Shown: one piece after another, positions 8,677-15,112 of the stretch
Numbering within the stretch: the stretch's first letter is position 1
How the letters are laid out: each line of letters starts with the position of its first letter
Source: [Phormidium] sp. LEGE 05292
GTDB taxonomy: Bacteria > Cyanobacteriota > Cyanobacteriia > Cyanobacteriales > Aerosakkonemataceae
Assembly: GCF_015207735.1 (NCBI RefSeq)
Contig: NZ_JADEWG010000043.1
Coordinates: forward strand, 1 to 45,067
Reading direction: 5' to 3'
Length of the DNA: 45,067 nt
The notes under the pieces: model-generated
Seen by the model: the letters and a program-made list of their open reading frames with translations, nothing else
The model's database searches: none
What the model was told of the DNA's origin: nothing
Translations under genes and position numbers: made by a program

Positions 8677-9126
8677 ATGATAAATAAGTCGATCGCAACT
8701 CCAAACAGTCTCTACGAACAAGACTTTTATTTGTGGATAGAAACAACTGCTCAACATTTAAAAGAAGGCAAATTTGATGAACTGGATTTGACTAATTTAA
8801 TTGAAGAAATTGAAAGTATGGGTAGAAGCGAAAAGCGAGAATTGAAAAGTCGTTTAATTGTGCTTTTAATGCACTTGCTAAAATGGCAATATCAGCCAGA
8901 AAAACGTAGTGAAAGTTGGCGTAGTACCATCAGCGAACAGCGTATTTGTATTGAGGGATTACTAGAAGATAGTCCCAGCTTAAAACCTCTAATTTCCGAA
9001 GTGTTTGATGATTGTTATCAAAAAGCTCGTCTGAAAGCAGCGGATGAAACAGGAATCAAGTTAAACTTTTTTCCGAAAGAATCACCTTTTACTTTAGAAG
9101 AAACTTTGCAAACTAGTTTTTTTTAA
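8677..9126 (+). CDS. DUF29 domain protein
   Basis: A 149-residue protein of the DUF29 family, which is greatly expanded in cyanobacteria. It has the family opening LYEQDFYLWIETTAQHLKEG, the central DLTNLIEEIESMGRSEKREL and the helix LIVLLMHLLKWQYQP. SWRSTISEQR is near residue 90, and the protein ends with a short FPKESPFTLEE motif. It is predicted all-helical and soluble; its function is unknown. It lies 46 bp after hicA on the same strand and may ride on that transcript. Confidence 0.88.
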   Translation: MINKSIATPNSLYEQDFYLWIETTAQHLKEGKFDELDLTNLIEEIESMGRSEKRELKSRLIVLLMHLLKWQYQPEKRSESWRSTISEQRICIEGLLEDSPSLKPLISEVFDDCYQKARLKAADETGIKLNFFPKESPFTLEETLQTSFF

Positions 9127-9265
9127 TGTTAGCTTTTCAACCTCCAGAGGTGAGAAAATTTACTGATTTTGCCGTAGCATGAACACAATGGATACGATCG
9201 CACCAACTTGACTCAAGTAAAGCATTATAGTACATTAGTATTTATTAAATAACTAATCAACAAAA

Positions 9266-10120
9266 ATGGCTAAAGAAAAGAAGAAAAAAACACAGCCTAA
9301 AAAAACTTTTTCTTACATTGATGGTAGTTATGGAATACCCCGGATTATAGTTAGAGGGGAAAGTCCCGCTCCTGGTTATCCAGTAGCTTTTGTTGAAGCT
9401 CAAAATGATGGGGAATTAAAATATTTTAAACCAGATGAAGAGAGTGGAGAAGAATATGAAATAAGTAAAAGTGATGCGTGGTTAGAATATTACGATCGCC
9501 TTTTTGAAGGTGCAATGAGTCATGATATTATTCCAGCTTTTGATAAATTGTTAACTAATCAAAGTTGGAAAGTTCCCTTCGATTCTAATATGGAAGCTTT
9601 TTGGGATTTCCAGGAATACAAAGAGGACTATACAAATATTGAGAATTTAAAGTTATTGCCTAAAACTCACGATGATTGGTTAGCAAGTTTGGTAGCAAGA
9701 TGGCGAAATAAACAATGTTGGTCTAATTACACATTACTCTTGCAATTTGAAGAACCCTATCCTTATCTACAATATCCAAACTCGGAGATGAGGTTTACTT
9801 GCGAAATAAGTCTTCAAAATGAACTTAGGATTCTTAACTATTGTCTAGACGATTTGGAATCAGAAGAAACAGAAGCAGAAGATGTTATTACAATAAAAGA
9901 AACTATTCACGATTTTATTGCGATCGCACCTTCGCTGTCCAATAATAATAACAGTTCTGTATTGCAAATTTTTACCCAACAAAAACGTCAGCATCCCCAA
10001 TTTATATCAGATGCGATTAGAGAAGCTGTGGAGAATATTAAAAATGAACTAGCAGGAAGAGAAGAAAAATATCTCGCTGATGTTTATGAATTTATTCAGC
10101 AAATTGACGCAGCTGATTAA
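9266..10120 (+). CDS. Unrecognised 284-residue protein, likely operon partner of a PD-(D/E)XK protein
   Basis: I do not recognise a family. The first 13 residues are a Lys-rich patch (MAKEKKKKTQPKK); the rest is acidic. It contains aromatic-rich segments (SYIDGSYGIPRIIVRGE, DAWLEYYDRLFEG, EAFWDFQEY, VARWRNKQCW) and an acidic patch near 195-205. There is no signal peptide, membrane span or nucleotide-binding motif. Predicted alpha/beta, with a helical C-terminal third. It is separated by 38 bp from the downstream nuclease-like gene on the same strand, so co-transcription is likely. It could be a specificity, sensor or inhibitor partner; that is inference from position only. Confidence 0.75.
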   Translation: MAKEKKKKTQPKKTFSYIDGSYGIPRIIVRGESPAPGYPVAFVEAQNDGELKYFKPDEESGEEYEISKSDAWLEYYDRLFEGAMSHDIIPAFDKLLTNQSWKVPFDSNMEAFWDFQEYKEDYTNIENLKLLPKTHDDWLASLVARWRNKQCWSNYTLLLQFEEPYPYLQYPNSEMRFTCEISLQNELRILNYCLDDLESEETEAEDVITIKETIHDFIAIAPSLSNNNNSSVLQIFTQQKRQHPQFISDAIREAVENIKNELAGREEKYLADVYEFIQQIDAAD

Positions 10121-10158
10121 CCAAGGGAAATTTTAGTTATAGGATAAGGAATAAATCA

Positions 10159-11163
10159 ATGAGTAGACCGATATCTTTGTTTACTGATTATCGCAGTGGC
10201 GAAAATTCACTTACTAATTATTGCGGACTAATTTTTAAAATGCTTTATGAAGAAAATCCTAAAAGCTTTGAAGAAGTATTAGGAGCTTTATTGCCATCAG
10301 GTACTAATTTAACGGTAGGGGTGAATTTCTTACAACAGACAAAGCAAAGAAAAAGCATTCCTGATTTAGCAATAACTCAAAGGTCGTTTACTATTTTCTT
10401 TGAAACTAAGCTTTATGAAAAGCAAACTTATGAGCATATAAAAGGATTTCAACAAGAAACGCAAGATAAAATTCTATTTCTGCTATCTAATTTTGAATCC
10501 GATGAACCAGAAACGCAATTTGCAGAACAAATTAAAAGAGCATGGGAAGAAGAGCGAGTTATTCTACAACCTATTTCATTTGAAGAATTACTCAAACAAT
10601 TAAAAAGCGTTCGTTCTTCAGAATCATTTAAAAAAGTAATCGATGAATTTGAAATTTACTTGGATACAAAGAACGTTTTGCCAAGGTGGAAATATTTGCT
10701 GGATGTTGTTAATTGTGCAGGTTCATTTCAAGAAATAGAAGCAAATGTCTATATTTGTCCAGATACAGGTGGCTCGTATAGTCACAGACGAGCTCAATAT
10801 TTAGCTCCTTATACAAATAAGAGAGTTACGAAAATATTTGAAGTCAGAGCAGTTGTTTCTATTCAGCAGGAACTAGGGGAAGGAAATGTGAAGTGGAATA
10901 ATAGCGGGGAAGCAGAACAAGTTTTAATTGAGGAAGCAAGGGAAGCTATTCGTCTTTTTGAGTTTAGGATAAATGAAAATAAAACTCTACCCTTGCAGGT
11001 ATTTTTGTTGACTAATGGTGAACCTACTTGTTTTGAAAAGACAAGTCCTGGTGGAATGTTTGGTTCAAAGAAATACTTTTGGAATATTGCACTGGATTGC
11101 CAAAATTCTCAGGAATTAGCTAGGTTTTTGGATGGTAAGAGTTGGAATGATTTTCAGAATTAG
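10159..11163 (+). CDS. PD-(D/E)XK nuclease-like protein, 334 residues
   Basis: The N-terminal third carries a recognisable PD-(D/E)XK arrangement: Glu15 in the first helix (SGENSLTNYCGLIFKMLY), then IPDLAI with Asp69, then FFETK with Glu82 and Lys84. The following helix has YEHIKGFQQE. This fold cuts DNA or RNA in many restriction and defence proteins. A second domain (about 185-334) starts ANVYICPDTGGSYSHRRAQYLAPYTNK and looks beta-rich; I cannot name it. No methyltransferase is nearby, so a classical restriction-modification pair is not supported. It follows the 9266 gene by 38 bp. A repeat copy begins two bases after the stop. The fold call is moderately sure; the role is unknown. Confidence 0.65.
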   Translation: MSRPISLFTDYRSGENSLTNYCGLIFKMLYEENPKSFEEVLGALLPSGTNLTVGVNFLQQTKQRKSIPDLAITQRSFTIFFETKLYEKQTYEHIKGFQQETQDKILFLLSNFESDEPETQFAEQIKRAWEEERVILQPISFEELLKQLKSVRSSESFKKVIDEFEIYLDTKNVLPRWKYLLDVVNCAGSFQEIEANVYICPDTGGSYSHRRAQYLAPYTNKRVTKIFEVRAVVSIQQELGEGNVKWNNSGEAEQVLIEEAREAIRLFEFRINENKTLPLQVFLLTNGEPTCFEKTSPGGMFGSKKYFWNIALDCQNSQELARFLDGKSWNDFQN

Positions 11164-11164
11164 A

Positions 11165-11242
11165 CTGCAAGAAGTTAAAGAGGAGATTGGTAAGTTGTCT
11201 GATTTGCAATAGGTGAATAGAGCACAGGCTAGGCGATCGCGC
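11165..11242 (+). repeat. TA-array repeat copy R1 (78 bp)
   Basis: First of three same-orientation copies, about 88-91 percent identical by my count (7-9 mismatches of 78). It begins CTGCAAGAAGTTAAAG and ends with GGCGATCGCGC. In one frame all copies read as the tail of a protein (EVKEEIGKLSD, then TAG), so it may descend from the 3' end of a lost gene. It begins two bases after the nuclease-like gene. Confidence 0.85.
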
Positions 11243-11278
11243 TAAATTAATAACATAACTATCAAACTCAAAACTGTG

Positions 11279-11482
11279 ATGAAAGCTGAAGATTACCCAT
11301 TTGTGAAAGAATTGATTGTTGATACTGAAGGTACAATCCAAAAAGTTGTGATCGATTTTAGTGATTATCAGCATCTTCTAGAAGCGATCGAAGATGAAGG
11401 ACTAATCCGCGCTATGAATGAAGTAAAAGGTGAGACACCGCTTACTTTAGATGAAGCATTAGCAGAACTGGAGAAAGAGTGA
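11279..11482 (+). CDS. Antitoxin of a RelE/ParE-type pair
   Basis: A 67-residue acidic protein: a short beta/helix N-terminus (VKELIVDTEGTIQKVVIDFSDYQHLLEAIED), then GLIRAMNEVKGETPLTLDEALAELEKE. The pattern matches small cyanobacterial antitoxins of the RelN/Phd-like type that precede RelE toxins. A GTG one codon before the ATG is an alternative start. Its stop overlaps the toxin's GTG start by 4 bases (GTGA). It would bind and neutralise the downstream toxin and probably repress its own promoter. Confidence 0.78.
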   Translation: MKAEDYPFVKELIVDTEGTIQKVVIDFSDYQHLLEAIEDEGLIRAMNEVKGETPLTLDEALAELEKE

Positions 11483-11748
11483 ATACAGAGTATCTACCTA
11501 GTTTTGTGAAAGATCTCAAGGCGCTGAAAAGTACGCCTGTTTTTGAGTCTATTAAAGCACTGGTTTTTGAAGAGATACCCAACTTACCTAGTTTTGAAGA
11601 TATCCTCAACTTGAAAAAGCTAAAGGGGTATGAAAATGCTTATCGAATTCGCGTCGGTGATTATCGCATTGGTTTTACATTTGATTGTGAAACAGTCATA
11701 TTTTACCGGGTACTACACCGAAAAGAATTTTATCGCTATTTTCCTTAA
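11479..11748 (+). CDS. RelE/ParE superfamily toxin
   Basis: An 89-residue protein with the RelE/ParE beta-alpha fold: LPSFVKDLKAL, then LKKLKGYENAYRIRVGDYRIGFTFD, then VIFYRVLHRKEFYRYFP. The YRIRVGDYRIGF core and a C-terminal HRKEFY with basic and Tyr residues are typical of ribosome-dependent RelE-like RNases; a ParE-like gyrase toxin cannot be excluded. It starts at GTG 11479 overlapping the antitoxin stop. It is intact, with no stop or frameshift. Confidence 0.85.
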   Translation: MNTEYLPSFVKDLKALKSTPVFESIKALVFEEIPNLPSFEDILNLKKLKGYENAYRIRVGDYRIGFTFDCETVIFYRVLHRKEFYRYFP

Positions 11749-11780
11749 ATGCGATCGCACACCCTAAAATTGTTATCCCA

Positions 11781-11884
11781 GCAGATGTGGGAGTAGCTGT
11801 ATATTGCTGCAAGAAGTTAAAGGGGAAATTGGTAAGTTATCTGATTTTCGATAGGTGAATAGAACACGGGCTAGGCGATCGCAC
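11781..11884 (+). repeat. TA-array repeat copy R2 (104 bp, 78-bp core at 11807-11884)
   Basis: Second copy. Its similarity to R3 extends 26 bp leftwards (GCAGATGTGGGAGTAGCTGT) and about 20 bp rightwards (a CTCCAAATGCG stretch). It lies between the plus-strand toxin-antitoxin pair and the minus-strand pair. Confidence 0.85.
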
Positions 11885-11915
11885 TTTTCACTCTCCAAAT
11901 GCGATCGCACCACAC

Positions 11916-12200
11916 TTACTCATAAACTTCACTTCTATGAGCAATCAAAATTACAATCACCCGACCTTCTTCTTCTTCAATATCAGGATTAACATTTTGT
12001 TCAATGTAATAAACTACTCGATAATCACCCACACGGTAACGGTAATAACCAGCAAAATTGCCTTTTAAAGCTTTAATATTTGGATGATTTCGAGGATCTT
12101 CTTGAAGTCTTTCAAAGCATCTAGCTAACTTTTTAGCTAAGGGGAGATTAGCAGCTGCATAAAAATTTTCTGCTTCAGAGGACAACTGAACTCTATACAT
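11916..12200 (-). CDS. RelE/ParE superfamily toxin
   Basis: A 94-residue toxin: MYRVQLSSEAENFYAAANLPLAKKLARCFERLQEDPR, then IKALKGNFAGYYRYRVGDYRVVYYIE, then VIVILIAHRSEVYE. The YRYRVGDYRVVYY strand and the C-terminal HRSEVY are RelE/ParE hallmarks. Residues about 72-78 carry an acidic insertion (IEEEEG) between the last two strands. It overlaps the antitoxin gene by 8 bp on the minus strand, in the opposite direction to the pair at 11279-11748. It appears intact. Confidence 0.87.
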   Translation of the reverse strand: MYRVQLSSEAENFYAAANLPLAKKLARCFERLQEDPRNHPNIKALKGNFAGYYRYRVGDYRVVYYIEQNVNPDIEEEEGRVIVILIAHRSEVYE

Positions 12201-12423
12201 CGTTTCGTACTTTTCGCCAATCAGTTACCCTTCCCGCAGCAACGTCCTGTTTTCCGCGATCGAAAGCTTCAAGGAAACCAGGAATTTCTAATAATTCTTC
12301 TGTTGCTTCATTACTTTCGCGTTCTGCTAAATAAGCTAAGAAATCAGCAGCAACGCGCAATCTTTCGGGGGATAATCGATCAACGTATTCCTTAACTTGA
12401 AGGCGCATTTGGTCAGTATTCAT
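12193..12423 (-). CDS. Antitoxin of RelE/ParE-type pair
   Basis: A 76-residue protein: MNTDQMRLQVKEYVDRLSPERLRVAADFLAYLAERES, then EATEELLEIPGFLEAFDRGKQDVAAGRVTDWRKVRNDV. The helical LSPERLRVAADFLAYL segment and the RGKQDVAAGRVTDWRKVR tail are typical of cyanobacterial antitoxins paired with RelE-like toxins. It is upstream of and overlaps its toxin. The promoter would lie in 12424-12466, next to repeat R3. Confidence 0.82.
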   Translation of the reverse strand: MNTDQMRLQVKEYVDRLSPERLRVAADFLAYLAERESNEATEELLEIPGFLEAFDRGKQDVAAGRVTDWRKVRNDV

Positions 12424-12466
12424 TGGTAATAACAGTGTGATTATTTCATCATTTTAACCTGTAACA

Positions 12467-12570
12467 GCAAATGTTGGAGTAGCTGTATTTTGCTGTAAGA
12501 AGTTAAAGAGGAAATAGGCAAGTTGTCTGATTTTCGATAGGTGAATAGAGCACAGGTTAGGCGATCGCGC
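12467..12570 (+). repeat. TA-array repeat copy R3 (104 bp, 78-bp core at 12493-12570)
   Basis: Third copy. The shared frame has a TAA at its second codon, so it no longer codes through. Its spacing from R2 (686 bp core to core) is close to the R1-R2 spacing (642 bp), so each unit is roughly one toxin-antitoxin pair plus one repeat. Confidence 0.85.
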
Positions 12571-12590
12571 ATCGATTTTACTCCCCAAAT

Positions 12591-12620
12591 GCGTTGGCGT
12601 AGCCTGCCGTAGGCGTATCG
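12591..12620. repeat. Dispersed palindromic repeat (GGCGTAGCC...GGCGTATCG)
   Basis: GCGTTGGCGTAGCC, TGCCGTA, GGCGTATCG: an imperfect palindrome of a type frequent in cyanobacteria. A related string, GTTGGCGAAGCCTGCGCC, interrupts the transposase remnant near 21192-21215. Confidence 0.6.
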
Positions 12621-12700
12621 TTTTGTTTCACTCCCAGCCTACCTAACAGTAATTATATATTATAATTAATTAGCCAAAATAGCATCCTCATAGATTCGCT

Positions 12701-12922
12701 ATGTCTTCTGTAGAAATCAAACAAGCTATTTCCCAAATATCAGAATTATTCGATTTAGCTTTAAATGGAGAAGAAGTAATCATTACACAAAATCAACAGC
12801 CTTTATTAAAATTAGTTTCACTTGGGCCAAAATCTCAACGTCCTCCTTTATTTGGCACGGATAAAGGAATCATTTCTATTTCTGATGATTTTGATGCACC
12901 GTTAGAAGAATTTGAAGATTAA
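12701..12922 (+). CDS. Phd/YefM-type antitoxin of a broken Phd-VapC module
   Basis: A 73-residue protein with the Phd-type N-terminal fold: MSSVEIKQAISQISELFDLALNGEEVIITQNQQPLLKLVSL. A short tail ending DDFDAPLEEFED follows; this tail normally wraps around the PIN-domain toxin. The reading frame is intact. Its toxin partner two bases downstream is disrupted, so this is now an orphan antitoxin. It could still bind its own promoter or neutralise a related toxin. Confidence 0.85.
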   Translation: MSSVEIKQAISQISELFDLALNGEEVIITQNQQPLLKLVSLGPKSQRPPLFGTDKGIISISDDFDAPLEEFED

Positions 12923-12924
12923 CG

Positions 12925-13310
12925 ATGCAAGTTTTATTAGATACTCATGCACTTATTTGATTTTTCTATGGGAACACAAAATTTAGTGATACTGGTAGAA
13001 ATTTAATAGAAGATATAAACAATATAAAATATATCAGTGTGGCGAGTGCTTGGGAAATGGCAATTAAGCAAAGTAAAGGGAAACTCTCTTTATCGGTTCC
13101 TTTAGATGATTAAATTCAAGAGAAAATAAAGCTAGAAGATTTTCAATTACTAGAGATTAAGCTGAGTCATTTAAAGATTATTTCTCAATTGCATTTTTAT
13201 CATAACGACCTTTTGATCGATTATTAATTGCACAAGCTATAGTTGAAAATATTTCGATTATCAGTCAAGATTCTCTGTTTAATTTATACCCAATTAATGT
13301 TGTATGGTAA
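12925..13310 (+). pseudogene. Inactivated VapC (PIN-domain) toxin
   Basis: Translating from ATG 12925 gives MQVLLDTHALI, an in-frame TGA (12958-12960) where family members have Trp, then a readable VapC body (ISVASAWEMAIKQSKGKLSL). An in-frame TAA follows at 13111-13113. The frame then continues to QLHFYHND and shifts by one base near 13207-13215, after which FDRLLIAQA and IISQDSLFNLYP are readable. Two nonsense changes and one frameshift in a 128-codon gene show long-standing loss of the RNase. The PIN residues D6, E43 of AWEMA and D of FDRLLIAQA are still recognisable. Confidence 0.9.
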
Positions 13311-13371
13311 GAATGCGATCGCCTATCTCACCCATTAAATCACACCAAAAAACTTAATGTCTTAGAATGGA

Positions 13372-15045
13372 TTAATTTAAACTTGTTTTTATTGACTCTA
13401 ATTCGCGATCGATATTTTCCACACAACCATTTAACAAATTTAGTTGCGATCGCTTACTACTAACATCTAATGACGGTTCTGATATTTGAAAATTGATAAA
13501 TTTTTCAGCTTTTTCTTGATATTTTAGTAACTGCTCAACAGATTCTTTACTAAAACGAATTAAATAATCTTTCGCAGCATCAGCATATAGCTGCATGACT
13601 TGATTATGATAAGCTTCTTCGGTGGTTTGTTGCTTTCCTTTGGAGAGGTTTTGATTCAAAATATAAGCGGCGCTACCCACAACAGCAGCACCTACTGGGC
13701 CACCCAAAACCCAACCTAAACCAGTGGCGACACCTACCGAAGCAGTGTCAGCTAAACCATCAGAATTGGTCGGTTTATTTGGTAGATTTACTTGGGGATG
13801 AGTCGGGAATGAAATTGAGAGAGTTTCGGGTTGAGGACGATTGAAAAATTCGCTAGCTTGCGTCACCCATTTGACAATTGATTCTTGCATTTGAACCAAT
13901 TTTGGTTGCAAAAAATTTCTTTCCCAGTTGCTAAATTGACCTTGTTGCAGTGCCGCAGCAGCTTCCGATTGATAGCGATATAAAAGTGTTTTCTCGTCTA
14001 ACCAATTGCGTAATTCTAAAACGCTAGTTATAAAACCTTGTTTAATTAGTTTCTCGGCTTTTTGTTGAATCTCAATTTTGGCGTTGTGTTTATTTTCCAG
14101 AGTTTCTAATTCGCTGGCGATGCTTTGTGCTTTTGCTTGCAAGGATTGTTTGATTCGATCGGCAATTGTAATTACACGAGGTAAACGAACATCTGCGATT
14201 TTTTCTTGTTTTGCTGCCAAAATACTTTGCAAAGCAGATTCAAAAATAACTAAACCGCTACTTTGTGCGGCTGCAACATCACCTTTTAATCGGGATCTTA
14301 AGGCGGGGAGTGCATCAACTCGGTAAAGATTACTGATGTTTGGCGGTAAATCTGCACGAAAGCTTTCGGCTACAAATCGCAGACGTTTGTAAACTTCTTT
14401 TTGGTCTTTTGCTTCTAATAAATTGAGGAAATTCACAACAAAAACTATGGTTTTAATGCCTCTATCTATTAACCAATCATGTAGTTTTTCTCGTTCAGTT
14501 AAAGTCATCAATTGACGAGCATCTAAAACTTGAATAATTAAATCTGCTGTTAGCAGTTTGTTTCGGACTAATTCATCTTGTGCTTCTCTGTCGTTCGTTC
14601 CTGGTAAATCGAGTAATTCAACGTTATTTTGTAAGAGTGGATGAGGACAAAAAACTTGCACCGAGGCGACATCATCTCGCATTCTTCTGTCGCCATCTAA
14701 AATAGCAAATTGTTTGAGAATTTCTGTACCAGGTTCATTAATTTCTCTGCCGTCTATAAAGGTTATTTTAGTTTTTAATTCATCGCCATATTTGACAGAA
14801 ATTGCTGCACCTGTGGTGGGAATAATATCAATTGGTAAGGCACGATTGCCGAGAATAGCATTAATTAAGGTTGATTTGCCGTAATTAAATGGGCCGAAAA
14901 CGGCTATTTGAAATCCGGGTTTAGATAGATGATTGCAGACGGAAATCGCATCTTGATAAACTTGAGAGTTTTTATCTATTTCTAGCAAGGCTAATGCTGT
15001 TTGGAGATTGTTAACTAGGGTTTGATATTTGTTTTCTTGTTCCAT
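13372..15045 (-). CDS. Dynamin-like GTPase, shorter divergent member
   Basis: A 557-residue bacterial dynamin-like protein. G1 is GPFNYGKST (51-59), the G2 region is IPTTGAA (75-81) and G3 is DLPGTND (146-152). The G4 position reads NFLN (205-208) where the two neighbours have NAWD, so the base-specifying Asp is absent. Long helices follow (about 270-420). A Gly-rich hydrophobic hairpin lies at about 432-460, probably a membrane-insertion paddle, then a C-terminal helical stalk. It is last in a same-strand series with two larger paralogues, 67 bp away. It could work as a partner subunit, as in paired bacterial dynamins. The family call is sure; the function is unknown. Confidence 0.88.
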   Translation of the reverse strand: MEQENKYQTLVNNLQTALALLEIDKNSQVYQDAISVCNHLSKPGFQIAVFGPFNYGKSTLINAILGNRALPIDIIPTTGAAISVKYGDELKTKITFIDGREINEPGTEILKQFAILDGDRRMRDDVASVQVFCPHPLLQNNVELLDLPGTNDREAQDELVRNKLLTADLIIQVLDARQLMTLTEREKLHDWLIDRGIKTIVFVVNFLNLLEAKDQKEVYKRLRFVAESFRADLPPNISNLYRVDALPALRSRLKGDVAAAQSSGLVIFESALQSILAAKQEKIADVRLPRVITIADRIKQSLQAKAQSIASELETLENKHNAKIEIQQKAEKLIKQGFITSVLELRNWLDEKTLLYRYQSEAAAALQQGQFSNWERNFLQPKLVQMQESIVKWVTQASEFFNRPQPETLSISFPTHPQVNLPNKPTNSDGLADTASVGVATGLGWVLGGPVGAAVVGSAAYILNQNLSKGKQQTTEEAYHNQVMQLYADAAKDYLIRFSKESVEQLLKYQEKAEKFINFQISEPSLDVSSKRSQLNLLNGCVENIDRELESIKTSLN

Positions 15046-15082
15046 ATTACTACCCGAAACTTTTTCAAATGATTATATATTT

Positions 15083-15104
15083 TTACTCCCCGCAAGGGGA
15101 GTAA
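15083..15104 (-). promoter_or_regulatory. Hairpin between two dynamin-like genes
   Basis: TTACTCCCC (15083-15091) and GGGGAGTAA (15096-15104) form a 9-bp stem with a 4-base loop. It lies in the 67-bp gap between the second and third GTPase genes. There is no T tract in the direction of transcription, so an RNA-processing or attenuation role is more likely than an intrinsic terminator. Confidence 0.55.
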
Positions 15105-15112
15105 ACAGTTAT

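Noticed and set aside
10159-11163. Type II restriction-modification system
   Set aside because: A nuclease-like motif is present but no methyltransferase motif is found in either flanking gene.
11165-12570. CRISPR or integron attC array
   Set aside because: Three copies about 650 bp apart, without palindromic attC structure or an integrase; genes between them are on both strands.
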